Below, in pieces: positions 1 through 7,719 of a stretch of DNA of 64,000 nucleotides. The stretch spans positions 124,001-188,000 of the forward strand of contig NZ_JAQZAO010000007.1 of assembly GCF_028737315.1 (NCBI RefSeq). The letters run 5' to 3'. A model generated the notes under the pieces. It saw only the letters and a program-made list of their open reading frames with translations. It did not search any database and was not told the DNA's origin. This DNA comes from Actinomycetospora lemnae (GTDB lineage Bacteria; Actinomycetota; Actinomycetes; Mycobacteriales; Pseudonocardiaceae). Every line of letters begins with the position of its first letter. Position 1 is the first letter of the stretch. A program made the translations under genes and the position numbers.

Positions 1-931
1 CCGCCCACGCCGCCATCACCGCGTCGATCGCGTCGGCCGCGGTGAGCACCGCCGCCTGCGCGGTCCACGCCGTCGCCGACAGCCGGCCGACGACCTCGTG
101 CAGGATCGGGTCGTCGACGGCCTGCGGCGTGGGCGCGTGCTCGAAGGTGCGGCTGCGCGCGCGGACCACGCCGGCCGCGTCCGTGGCCACCGAGCGCAGG
201 ATCCCGGCGACCAGCGCGTGCAGGTAGAGCTGCAGGAACGCGACGTCGCCCGGTGGGCGCGGCTCGAGGCGCGGCCGCGACCCCAGCACGTCGCGGGGCT
301 CGACGGCCACGTCGGTGAACGTCGTCGTGCCGGTGCCCGTCCGGCTCTGGCCCATGCCGTCCCAGTCGTCGACGACGTCCACGCCGGCGCGGTCGGCGGG
401 CACCATCACCGTGGCGACCCGGTCCTCGGGCACCCGGGCCGCGACCGCGATCCAGTCCGCGTAGAGCGTCCCGGTGCTGTAGTACTTCGTGCCGTTGAGG
501 ACCAGGCGGCCGTCGACCTCCTCGAGCCGGGTGTCGAACTCGTGCCCGCCCGCCGCGGCCGGGCCGGTCTCGCTGATCGCGTTGCCGAACACCTTCCCGG
601 CGCGGATCTCGTCGAGCCACCGCCGGCGGACGTCCCGGTCGGGGTGGCGCAGGAAGCCGATGACCTGGCTGTAGTGGGTGCGCAGCACGTGGGCGACGAT
701 CGGGTCGGCCTCGGCGAGGTCGACGACGAACGCCAGCACCTCCCGCACCGACGCGCCGCGCCCGCCCTCGTCCACCGGCAGCGACAGCGCGCCCAGCCCG
801 GCGCGCGCCACCACGGCCACCTCCCCGAACGGCGAGGCGTCGGTCCGCTCCCGCTCCGCGGCGCCCGCGGCGATCCCGGCGAGCAGCGCGGCGACCTCGG
901 GCTCGGCGGCGGTCCGCGACGCGGGGCTCAC
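1..931 (-). CDS. Acyl-CoA dehydrogenase-like flavin monooxygenase, C-terminus cut by the window edge
   Basis: About 310 codons are visible, reading leftward from a GTG at 931 that overlaps the stop of the neighbouring flavin monooxygenase gene as GTGA, so the two are translationally coupled. The translation has the acyl-CoA dehydrogenase fold: an N-terminal helical part, then a beta domain with GNAISETGPAA and LNGTKYYSTGTLYADW, then the start of the C-terminal helical domain. This pattern fits the SfnB/DszC group, which are reduced-flavin monooxygenases or desulfurisation enzymes in organosulfur operons. The sulfur context supports that reading over a fatty-acid role. The true C-terminus lies outside the window, so completeness cannot be judged. 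Confidence 0.82.
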   Translation of the reverse strand, partial: MSPASRTAAEPEVAALLAGIAAGAAERERTDASPFGEVAVVARAGLGALSLPVDEGGRGASVREVLAFVVDLAEADPIVAHVLRTHYSQVIGFLRHPDRDVRRRWLDEIRAGKVFGNAISETGPAAAGGHEFDTRLEEVDGRLVLNGTKYYSTGTLYADWIAVAARVPEDRVATVMVPADRAGVDVVDDWDGMGQSRTGTGTTTFTDVAVEPRDVLGSRPRLEPRPPGDVAFLQLYLHALVAGILRSVATDAAGVVRARSRTFEHAPTPQAVDDPILHEVVGRLSATAWTAQAAVLTAADAIDAVMAAWA

Positions 932-2343
932 GGGACGCGGGACGCGCGCAGCGCCCCGGCCGGGTGGCTCGCGTCCGCCCGCGGTCCCGTGCCGCCCAGC
1001 ACCTCGCGCAGCGTCCCGCTCGGCGGGGTCTCCGGCATCCGCCCCCGACGGCGCAGCTCCGGGACGACGAGCGTCGCGACCTGCTCGAACGTGCCGGGCG
1101 TGACCGCGTAGGCGAGGTTGAACCCGTCGGCGCCGGTCTCGTCGATCCAGCGCTCCATCTCGTCGGCGACGTCGGTCGGCGAGCCCACCGCCACCGGCCC
1201 GCGACCACCGACCGCGAGGTGCGCGGCGATCTCGTCGATCGTCCACTCCCGGTCCGGGTCGTCGGTGGTGAACGACGCGAGGGCGGTCTGCCCGGCCTCG
1301 GTGTGCACGTGGCGCAGCGGCTCGTCGGGCGGCACATCGGCGAGGTCGAGCCCGGTCCACCCGCCGAACAGCGCCATCGCGCCCTCGCGCGACGCCGCCG
1401 CGAGGTAGGACTGGTAGAGCTCCTGCGCCGCCGACGACGTCTCCGCCACCACCGGCGCGAGCTGCACGAAGATCGTCACCGACTCGGGGTCACGGCCCGC
1501 CTCGGCGACCGCCGCGCGGATGCCCGCCACCGACTTCGCGACGACACCGGTCGTCGGCCCCGACACGAACACCGCCTCGGCGTGCTTGCCGGCGAACGCC
1601 TTGCCGCGCGACGAGGCGCCCGCCTGGAAGATCGTCGGCGTGCGCTGCGGCGAGGGCTCGCAGAGGAACGGACCCGGCACGTCGAACCACGTGCCGTGGT
1701 GGGCGACGTCGTGGACCTTCGCCGGGTCGGTGTAGACGCCGCGCTCGACGTCGCGGACCACGGCGTCCTCGTCCCAGGAGGTCTCCCAGAGCTTGTAGCA
1801 GACCTCGAGGTACTCCTCGGCCATCGCGTAGCGCTCGTCGTGGGGGAGCTGCCGATTCGATGGTCCGGCTCCGCTGCGCTGCGCGTCCCCCAGCCCCAGG
1901 TTCGCCGCCGCGCTGGACAGGTAGCCGGTGACGACGTTCCAGGCGACCCGGCCCTTCGTCAGGTGGTCGAGCGTCGTGAACCGGCGGGCCAGCGCGTACG
2001 GGTGCTCGTAGCTCACCGACACCGTCACCCCGAAGCCCAGCCGTGAGGTCGCCGCGGCCAGGGCCGGGACCAGCAGCATCGGGTCACCGAGCGGGACCTG
2101 CGCCCCCGCCCGCACCGCCGCGTCCCGCGACCCGCCGTACACGTCGTAGATCCCGAGCACGTCGGCGAGGAACAGCGCGTCGAACCCCGCGTCCTCGAGC
2201 GTGCGGGCCAGCCCGATCCAGTGGTCGAGGTCGGTGTAGCGGAACCCCTGGTCGTCGGGGTGGCGCCAGAGCCCCGCCGACTGGTGGCCGGCGCAGTTCA
2301 TGGCGAAGGCGTTGAGGTGGATTCTCCGCTTGTCGGGGGGCAC
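928..2343 (-). CDS. NtaA/DszA/DmoA-type flavin-dependent monooxygenase (LLM class)
   Basis: 471 aa, GTG start with AAAGGA upstream. It belongs to the bacterial luciferase-like superfamily, the two-component FMNH2-dependent monooxygenases of the nitrilotriacetate, dibenzothiophene-sulfone and dimethyl-sulfide type. Family marks are HLNAF near the start, FDALFLAD, RVAWNVVTGYL, PHDERY, EYLEVCYKLWE and PTIFQAGASSRG. The likely role is release of sulfur or nitrogen from an organic substrate; the exact substrate is unknown. About 12 residues (AQRSGAGPSNR, near 152-164) interrupt the usual LGL-x-QLPHDERY loop and are encoded by a dispersed DNA repeat. The gene lies 13 bp after the MHS transporter and is probably co-transcribed with it. 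Confidence 0.88.
   Translation of the reverse strand: MPPDKRRIHLNAFAMNCAGHQSAGLWRHPDDQGFRYTDLDHWIGLARTLEDAGFDALFLADVLGIYDVYGGSRDAAVRAGAQVPLGDPMLLVPALAAATSRLGFGVTVSVSYEHPYALARRFTTLDHLTKGRVAWNVVTGYLSSAAANLGLGDAQRSGAGPSNRQLPHDERYAMAEEYLEVCYKLWETSWDEDAVVRDVERGVYTDPAKVHDVAHHGTWFDVPGPFLCEPSPQRTPTIFQAGASSRGKAFAGKHAEAVFVSGPTTGVVAKSVAGIRAAVAEAGRDPESVTIFVQLAPVVAETSSAAQELYQSYLAAASREGAMALFGGWTGLDLADVPPDEPLRHVHTEAGQTALASFTTDDPDREWTIDEIAAHLAVGGRGPVAVGSPTDVADEMERWIDETGADGFNLAYAVTPGTFEQVATLVVPELRRRGRMPETPPSGTLREVLGGTGPRADASHPAGALRASRVP
1852..1890 (-). repeat. Dispersed 40-bp element, copy A, in frame inside the LLM monooxygenase gene
   Basis: On the minus strand this copy carries the core GCAGCGCAGCGGAGC followed by CGGACCATC. 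It adds about 12 codons (DAQRSGAGPSNR) to a conserved loop of the flavin monooxygenase without breaking the frame. Related copies lie at 7534, 15835, 24604 and 45420. Confidence 0.65.
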
Positions 2344-2356
2344 GGCGTCCTTTCTG

Positions 2357-3655
2357 TCAGACCACGTCGTCGAACGCCGTCTCGCGCGCGAAGACAGCCG
2401 AGAGGATCGTCAGCACCGACACCCCCGCGAAGATCACCACGACGGGCCAGAACGAGCCGGTCGCGCCGACGACGGCCGCGGCGACCAGCGGGGCGAAGCC
2501 ACCGGCGATCACGGAGCCGATGCCGTAGCCCAGCGAGGCGCCGCTGTAGCGCAGCCGCACGGTGAACAGCTCCGCGAACCACGCCGCCTGCGGGCCGTAC
2601 ATGGCGTCGTGGGTGACGTTGACCGCGAGCACCACGGCCAGCACGACCAGCAGCGTCGACCCGGTGCCGACGGCGAGGAAGAACAGCAGCAGCGTCACGG
2701 TGCCGCCGACCGCGCCGACCAGGTAGGGCTTTCGGCGCCCGATGCGGTCGGACAGGATCGCCCACAGCGGGGTCGTCGCGAGGCCCAGCGCCGACGAGAT
2801 GACCACGCCGAGCAGCCCGGCGCTCGAGCCGCGGCCGAGCTCGCCCGCGATGTAGGTCAGGCCGTAGGTCGTGATGAGGACGAACAGCGCGATCTGCGAG
2901 AGGCGCAGGCCGGTGGTCAGCAGCACCTCGCGCGGCGCGGCCCGGAACACCTCGACGACGGGCAGTCGCGCGACCTTGCCCTGCGCGCGGAGCTCGGCGA
3001 ACTCCGGCGCGTCGGAGATCCGCAGGCGGATGACCAGCCCGACGACCACGAGCACCGCGCTGGCCAGGAACGGCAGGCGCCACCAGCCCTCGACGAACGC
3101 GGCGTCGCCGACGGCCGTGCGCACGAGGAAGAACAGTCCGGTGGCGAGCAGCATCCCGGCCGGCGACCCGAGCTGGGTGAAGCTGCCGAAGAACCCGCGC
3201 CGTCGCGGCGGGGCGTGCTCGACGGCGAGGATCGCCGCGCCGGCCCACTCGCCGCCGACCGCGAGGCCCTGCAGGATCCGCAGCACCACGAGCAGCACGG
3301 GGGCGGCGACGCCGATCGCCGCGAAGGTCGGCAGGACGCCGATCAGCGTGGTGGCGACGCCCATGAGCACGAGCGCGCCGACGAGGACCGTGCGGCGCCC
3401 GAGGCGGTCGCCGAGGTGCCCGGCGATCACCGCGCCGATCGGCCGCGCGCCGAACCCGGCGGCGTACGTCGCGAAGGCCGCGAGCGTGCCGGCGGTGGGG
3501 CTGATCGAGGGGAAGAACAGCTGGTTGAACACCAGCGCGGTGGCGGTGGCGTAGAGGTAGAAGTCGTACCACTCGATGGTGGTGCCGACGGCGCTGGCGA
3601 GGGCGACCCGGCGCGGGGTGCGCGCGGGCGCGACGGGGGACTGGACGGCGGACAC
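2357..3655 (-). CDS. MHS-family MFS transporter (metabolite:H+ symporter)
   Basis: 432 aa with about 12 hydrophobic segments. It begins with the MHS-family signature GTTIEWYDFYLY and contains GHLGDRLGRR between segments 2 and 3 and GGEWAGAAILAVEH in the middle. MHS proteins are proton symporters for organic acids, betaines and similar solutes. The downstream monooxygenase genes and the upstream leader peptide suggest uptake of an organosulfur compound, which is an inference. The GTG start is 43 bp after the leader-peptide stop. It is paralogous to the transporter at 10888-12192, which has the same upstream arrangement. Confidence 0.88.
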   Translation of the reverse strand: MSAVQSPVAPARTPRRVALASAVGTTIEWYDFYLYATATALVFNQLFFPSISPTAGTLAAFATYAAGFGARPIGAVIAGHLGDRLGRRTVLVGALVLMGVATTLIGVLPTFAAIGVAAPVLLVVLRILQGLAVGGEWAGAAILAVEHAPPRRRGFFGSFTQLGSPAGMLLATGLFFLVRTAVGDAAFVEGWWRLPFLASAVLVVVGLVIRLRISDAPEFAELRAQGKVARLPVVEVFRAAPREVLLTTGLRLSQIALFVLITTYGLTYIAGELGRGSSAGLLGVVISSALGLATTPLWAILSDRIGRRKPYLVGAVGGTVTLLLFFLAVGTGSTLLVVLAVVLAVNVTHDAMYGPQAAWFAELFTVRLRYSGASLGYGIGSVIAGGFAPLVAAAVVGATGSFWPVVVIFAGVSVLTILSAVFARETAFDDVV

Positions 3656-3698
3656 ACGGGCTCCCGGGACGCGGGGGGACGGGGTGCGGAGGCGTGTG

Positions 3699-3773
3699 TC
3701 AGCGACAGGTGCCGTGGGCGGTGCGCATGAGGTCGACGTGGCGTCGCCGCGTCAGCACCGGCCGGGGGATCAC
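3699..3773 (-). CDS. Sulfur-type leader peptide 1 (HVDL motif)
   Basis: A reading frame of 19-24 codons ends in LTRRRHVDLMRTAHGTCR just before a TGA at 3699. GTG codons at 3773 and 3758 are both possible starts, and no clear Shine-Dalgarno is seen. It shares LTRRxHVDLxR and a terminal Cys with two other short frames in this window (9598 and 12225). Each sits upstream of a sulfur gene. Small actinobacterial peptides of this type are known as putative leader peptides of sulfur operons. The probable job is cis control of the transporter, through ribosome behaviour at the late Cys codon. Confidence 0.72.
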   Translation of the reverse strand: MIPRPVLTRRRHVDLMRTAHGTCR

Positions 3774-4069
3774 GATCGACGATCGTCGGCGCTGCGGCGA
3801 GGCGCCGCAACCGGGGTGTGGCCCCGGCCATGTGCTCCCGTCCGGTGCGTTGCGGCCGGACCGATGGCTGCGGTGAGATGGGTGGATGCGTCGGTGCGCC
3901 CTCGAGCCGTTCTGGCCGAGCCGGCGCGTCGTGGAGTTCGACCAGTGGTGTCGCCGGGCCGCGTGAGCGCCCGGGGTCCGTCGACGCACGCCCGTCGCCC
4001 GTCCCGACCACCCGCTCGCGCGGCCGGATCGTCGTGTCCACGTCCGACCCGAAGCCGCGGAGGCTCCCC
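3774..4069. other. Intergenic region between divergent leader peptide and carbonic anhydrase
   Basis: About 300 bp that must hold the promoters of the minus-strand transporter operon and the plus-strand carbonic anhydrase. A GATCGACGATCGTCG dyad lies near 3772-3787. Long open frames cross this region but have no family features, so I call no gene here. Confidence 0.5.
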
Positions 4070-4558
4070 GTGTCCGTCACCGACGAGTACCTGAAGAACA
4101 ACGAGACCTACGTCCAGCAGTTCCCGGGCGAGCTACCCCTGCCGCCGGCGCGCAAGACCGCCGTCGTGGCCTGCATGGACGCCCGCGTGAACCCCTACGG
4201 CGCGCTGGGCCTGCACGAGGGCGACTCGCACGTCATCCGCAACGCCGGCGGCGTCGTCACCGACGACACCATCCGCTCGCTCGCGATCAGCCAGCACCTC
4301 CTCGGCACCGAGGAGATCGTGCTCATCCACCACACCGACTGCGGCATGGTGACCTTCACCGACGAGCAGTTCGCCGACATCCTCGAGAAGGAGGCGGGTC
4401 AGCGCCCGACCTGGGAGGCGCGCGCGTTCCCCGACCTCGAGGCCGACGTCCGCGACTCGATCAAGCGCATCACCGACAGCCCGTTCGTCAAGAACAAGGG
4501 CTCGGTGCGCGGGTTCGTGCTCGACGTCGCCACCGGCAAGCTCAGCGAGGTGCAGTAG
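4070..4558 (+). CDS. canA: Beta-class carbonic anhydrase (Rv1284/CanA-like)
   Basis: 162 aa. The GTG start at 4070 is chosen because GGAGG lies 6-7 bases upstream and the N-terminus SVTDEYLKNN matches the mycobacterial enzyme; a longer frame exists but has no support. It catalyses CO2 + H2O to bicarbonate + H+ in the cytoplasm. The zinc ligands are Cys35, His88 and Cys91, with the Asp37-Arg39 dyad in CMDAR and HHTDCGM. The length equals that of M. tuberculosis Rv1284. It converges on cysN across a hairpin. Carbonic anhydrase beside sulfate-reduction genes is noted but not explained by the sequence. Confidence 0.95.
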   Translation: MSVTDEYLKNNETYVQQFPGELPLPPARKTAVVACMDARVNPYGALGLHEGDSHVIRNAGGVVTDDTIRSLAISQHLLGTEEIVLIHHTDCGMVTFTDEQFADILEKEAGQRPTWEARAFPDLEADVRDSIKRITDSPFVKNKGSVRGFVLDVATGKLSEVQ

Positions 4559-4567
4559 CGGGAGCGA

Positions 4568-4606
4568 GGGACGCCCTCGCTGCGTCCCACGCAGCGACGG
4601 CGTCCT
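4568..4606. terminator. Hairpin between convergent canA and cysN
   Basis: Arms GGGACGCCCTCGCTGCG and CGCAGCGACGGCGTCCT pair with two mismatches around a 5-base loop, and the stem can be extended with a one-base bulge. There is no U-tract, as is usual in actinobacteria. It probably terminates transcription from both sides. Confidence 0.7.
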
Positions 4607-4627
4607 CGCCCCCGAACTCCCGACGCC

Positions 4628-5902
4628 TCAGCGCACCTCGAGCGGCCGGGCGACCAGCGGGCGCCCGACCAGACCGGCGGCGAGCGTGTCGCCGGCCTGC
4701 GGGTCGATGAGCAGGAACGACCCGGTGGCGGCGACCTCGTCGTACGGGTCGAGCGGCAGCGGCTCGGAGACCGTCAGCGACGCCTGGCCCATGTCGTTGA
4801 TGCCGAGCTCGCCCGGGTCCTCGACGACCGACAGGTCCTCGGTGTCGAGGCGGTGGGTCACCGCGCCGACGATCGCCTGCACGGTGCGCGTCCCGTGCTT
4901 GAGCAGCAGGCGCGCGCCGGGACGCAGCGGCTTCTCGTGCAGCCACGCGAGGGTCGCGTCGAACTCGGTGACGGGCTCGGGCGCGCCGGCCGCCGCGAGG
5001 AGGGCGCCGCGCGCGATCCCCAGGTCGTCGGCCAGGCGCAGGACGACGCTCTGCCCGTCGTGGGCGGCCTCGAGCTCGCCGTCGAAGGTGTCGATGCCCT
5101 CGACCCGGGTGCGCTGCCCGTCGGGCAGCACCTCGACCTCGTCGCCGACGCGCACCGTGCCGGCGGCGACCCGCCCGGCGTAGCCGCGGTAGTCGGGGTG
5201 CGCCTCGGTGCGGGGGCGCACGACGTACTGCACCGGGAACCGGAACGGCGCCTCGTGGTCGGCGCCCTCGACCGGCACCGACTCGAGGTGGTCGAGCAGC
5301 GTCGGGCCCTCGTACCAGGGCGTGTGCTCCGAGCTCAGGACGACGTTGTCGCCCTTCTTCGCCGACAGCGGGATCGCGACGACGGCGTCCTCGGCGTAGC
5401 CCAGCGCCTCGGTGAGCCCCGCGAACTCCTTGGCGATGCGCCAGTAGGTGTTCTCGTCGAAGTCGACGAGGTCCATCTTGTTCACCGCGAGCACGAGGCG
5501 CGGCACCCGCAGCAGGCCCATCACCGCGACGTGCCGGCGCGTCTGCTCGACGACGCCGTGGCGGGCGTCGACCAGCAGGACAGCCAGCTGTGCGGTCGAC
5601 GCGCCGGTCACCGTGTTGCGGGTGTACTGCACGTGGCCGGGGGTGTCGGCGAGGACGAACGAGCGCTGCGGCGTCGCGAAGTACCGGTAGGCGACGTCGA
5701 TGGTGATGCCCTGCTCGCGCTCCGAGCGCAGGCCGTCGACCAGCAGCGACAGGTCGGGATCCCCACCGCCCTGCGTCGCCCGCTCGACGGCCTCCATCTG
5801 GTCGGCGAGCACCGACTTGGTGTCGTAGAGCAGCCGCCCGACGAGGGTGGACTTCCCGTCGTCGACGGACCCCGCGGTCGCGAGCTTGAGCAGATCAGCC
5901 AT
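4628..5902 (-). CDS. cysN: Sulfate adenylyltransferase subunit 1 (CysN), GTPase
   Basis: 424 aa. The ATG at 5902 follows the cysD stop by one base, and the protein then starts directly with ADLLKLATAGSVDDGKST. It is the regulatory GTPase subunit of ATP sulfurylase, coupling GTP hydrolysis to adenosine-5'-phosphosulfate formation with CysD. Visible motifs are the P-loop GSVDDGKST (about residues 11-19), DTPGH and NKMD, followed by EF-Tu-like beta-barrel domains. There is no fused APS kinase (CysC) domain; the length stops at the CysN module. It is the last gene of the nirA-cysH-cysD-cysN operon. Confidence 0.96.
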   Translation of the reverse strand: MADLLKLATAGSVDDGKSTLVGRLLYDTKSVLADQMEAVERATQGGGDPDLSLLVDGLRSEREQGITIDVAYRYFATPQRSFVLADTPGHVQYTRNTVTGASTAQLAVLLVDARHGVVEQTRRHVAVMGLLRVPRLVLAVNKMDLVDFDENTYWRIAKEFAGLTEALGYAEDAVVAIPLSAKKGDNVVLSSEHTPWYEGPTLLDHLESVPVEGADHEAPFRFPVQYVVRPRTEAHPDYRGYAGRVAAGTVRVGDEVEVLPDGQRTRVEGIDTFDGELEAAHDGQSVVLRLADDLGIARGALLAAAGAPEPVTEFDATLAWLHEKPLRPGARLLLKHGTRTVQAIVGAVTHRLDTEDLSVVEDPGELGINDMGQASLTVSEPLPLDPYDEVAATGSFLLIDPQAGDTLAAGLVGRPLVARPLEVR

Positions 5903-5903
5903 G

Positions 5904-6824
5904 TCAGAAATAGCCCTCTCGCTTGCGGTCCTCCATGGCGGCCTCCGACAGGCGGTCGTCGGCGCGCGTCGCCCCACGCTCGGTGAGGCGGCTCTCGCGG
6001 ACCTCGGCCAGCACCTCGTCGAGCGTCGACGCCGTCGACTCCACCGCGCCGGTGCAGGAGCCGTCGCCGACGGTGCGGTAGCGCACCGACTTGGTGACGA
6101 TCTCCTCGCCGTCGCGGGGCCCGCCCCACGGCCCGCTGGTCAGCCACATCCCGTCGCGGGCGAAGACCTCGCGGGTGTGCGCGTAGTAGATCGACGGCAG
6201 CTCGACGCCCTCGCGGGCGATGTAGCGCCAGACGTCGAGCTCGGTGAAGTTCGACAGCGGGAACACGCGCACGTGCTCGCCGGGCTTGTGGCGACCGTTG
6301 TAGAGGTTCCACAGCTCGGGGCGCTGGCGCGACGGCTCCCACTGCCCGAACGCGGTCCGCAGGCTGAACACCCGCTCCTTGGCCCGCGCGCGCTCCTCGT
6401 CGCGGCGCCCGCCACCGAAGACGGCGTCGTGGCGGTGCTCGGCGATGGCGTCGAGCAGCGGCGTGGTCTGCAGGGGGTTGCGGGTGCCGTCGGCGCGCTC
6501 GGCCAGGCGCCCGTCGTCGATGTAGTCCTGCACGCGGGCGACCTCGAGGGTCAGCCCGTAGCGCTCGACGACGCGGTCGCGGAACTCGATGACCTCGTCG
6601 AAGTTGTGCCCGGTGTCGACGTGCAGCACCGGGAACGGGATCGGCGCGGGCCAGAACGCCTTCGCGGCCAGGTGCACCAGCAGCATCGAGTCCTTGCCGC
6701 CGGAGAAGAGGATCACCGGACGGTCGAACTCACCGGCGACCTCGCGGATGACGTGGATGGCCTCGGACTCGAGCGCGTCGAGCTGGTCGGTGGGCGCCGG
6801 CAGCGCCGTCGTGTCGAGGCTCAT
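5904..6824 (-). CDS. cysD: Sulfate adenylyltransferase subunit 2 (CysD)
   Basis: 306 aa. The ATG at 6824 overlaps the cysH stop as ATGA. It is the catalytic subunit of ATP sulfurylase, which makes APS from sulfate and ATP. The PP-loop ILFSGGKDSMLLVHLA lies near residues 38-53. FPVLHVDTGHNFDEVIEFRD, GGRRDEERARAKERVFS and the C-terminal EDRKREGYF are typical CysD blocks. It acts as a heterodimer with the adjacent CysN. The normal length and intact motifs indicate a working enzyme. Confidence 0.97.
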   Translation of the reverse strand: MSLDTTALPAPTDQLDALESEAIHVIREVAGEFDRPVILFSGGKDSMLLVHLAAKAFWPAPIPFPVLHVDTGHNFDEVIEFRDRVVERYGLTLEVARVQDYIDDGRLAERADGTRNPLQTTPLLDAIAEHRHDAVFGGGRRDEERARAKERVFSLRTAFGQWEPSRQRPELWNLYNGRHKPGEHVRVFPLSNFTELDVWRYIAREGVELPSIYYAHTREVFARDGMWLTSGPWGGPRDGEEIVTKSVRYRTVGDGSCTGAVESTASTLDEVLAEVRESRLTERGATRADDRLSEAAMEDRKREGYF

Positions 6825-7582
6825 CCGTGCAGCCCGCACTCGGTCTTGGTGAAGCCCGCCCAGCGGCCGCTGCGCGGGTCGGCGCCCGGGGCCGGCTTGG
6901 CGGTGCAGGGCGCGCAGCCGATGGACGGGTAGCCCGCGTCCACCAGCGGGTTGACCAGCACCGCGTGCTCGCGGATGTGGTCCTGCATCTGCTCGTCGCT
7001 CCAGTGCGCGATCGGGTTGATCTTGACCAGCCCGTGGCGCTCGTCCCAGGTGACCAGGGGAGTGGTGGCCCGGGTCGGGGCCTCGACACGGCGCACGCCG
7101 GTGACCCAGGCGTCGTAGTTCGCCAGCGTCTTGCGCAGCGGCTCGACCTTCCGCATGCCGCAGCACGCGCCGGGGTCGGTGGCGAAGAGGTCCTTGCCGT
7201 AGGTCGCGTCCTGCTCGGCGACGGTCAGCTCGGGCTCGGCCTGCACGATGCGCACGCCGTAGACCTGCGCGACCGCGTCACGGGTGCCGAGGGTCTCGGC
7301 GAAGTGGTAGCCGGTCTCGAGGAACAGCACGTCCACACCGGGGCGGGCGGCGGCGCCGAGCTCGACCAGCACCGCGTCCTGCATGTTCGAGGCGACGATG
7401 AGATCGGCGCCGTAGGTCTCGGCGGCCCAGGCCAGGATCTCCCGGGTGAGCTCCTCGTGGCCCACGGCCCCCTCGCGGGCGGCGAAGCGCTCGCCGGCGG
7501 CGAGGGCGGCGGTGCGCAGGTCCTCCCGCGTTTCCGTCCCGGATGGTCCAGCTCCGCTTCGCTGCGTGTCCGTACTGGTCAT
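6821..7582 (-). CDS. cysH: Adenylylsulfate (APS) reductase, iron-sulfur type (CysH)
   Basis: 253 aa, ATG at 7582 with AGGAGG upstream. It reduces APS to sulfite with thioredoxin. The cysteine pairs Cys140-Cys141 and Cys223-x-x-Cys226 are the 4Fe-4S ligands that mark APS rather than PAPS reductases. The catalytic Cys249 sits in the C-terminal KTECGLHG. This agrees with the lack of an APS kinase domain in CysN. The N-terminus contains TQRSGAGPS, encoded by a copy of the dispersed 40-bp element. Start and stop both overlap neighbours by 4 bases. Confidence 0.96.
   Translation of the reverse strand: MTSTDTQRSGAGPSGTETREDLRTAALAAGERFAAREGAVGHEELTREILAWAAETYGADLIVASNMQDAVLVELGAAARPGVDVLFLETGYHFAETLGTRDAVAQVYGVRIVQAEPELTVAEQDATYGKDLFATDPGACCGMRKVEPLRKTLANYDAWVTGVRRVEAPTRATTPLVTWDERHGLVKINPIAHWSDEQMQDHIREHAVLVNPLVDAGYPSIGCAPCTAKPAPGADPRSGRWAGFTKTECGLHG
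7534..7572 (-). repeat. Dispersed 40-bp element, copy B, at the start of cysH
   Basis: On the minus strand the core GCAGCGAAGCGGAGC is followed by TGGACCATCCGG. It is read in the same frame as copy A (TQRSGAGPS against AQRSGAGPS). It forms a non-conserved N-terminal extension of CysH. Confidence 0.65.
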
Positions 7583-7719
7583 CGCCGGGCCTCCTGTGCG
7601 ACGGGTGTGACGACGAACGTGCTGCGGCAGTCCGCGCACTCCCAGGCGCCCTGGGGGTCCTCGCGGGGGCGCAGGTCCTGCTCGCCGCAGTAGGGGCAGT
7701 ACTGGAGGGCCAACCTCAT
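7579..7719 (-). CDS. 46-aa zinc-ribbon protein of the sulfite-reductase operon
   Basis: 46 aa, with 4-base ATGA overlaps to nirA upstream and cysH downstream. The sequence has CPYCGEQDLRP and then WECADCRSTF, two CxxC pairs about 20 residues apart: a rubredoxin-like zinc or iron ribbon. Streptomycete sulfate-assimilation operons carry the same small gene, often mislabelled as an insertion-element protein. The function is unknown. The fixed place between sulfite reductase and APS reductase suggests an electron-transfer, assembly or redox-sensing role. Confidence 0.88.
   Translation of the reverse strand: MRLALQYCPYCGEQDLRPREDPQGAWECADCRSTFVVTPVAQEARR

Noticed and set aside
3818-4069. N-terminal extension of the carbonic anhydrase by 84 codons
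   Set aside because: The extension has no family similarity, and a GGAGG ribosome site precedes the GTG at 4070 that matches homolog starts.
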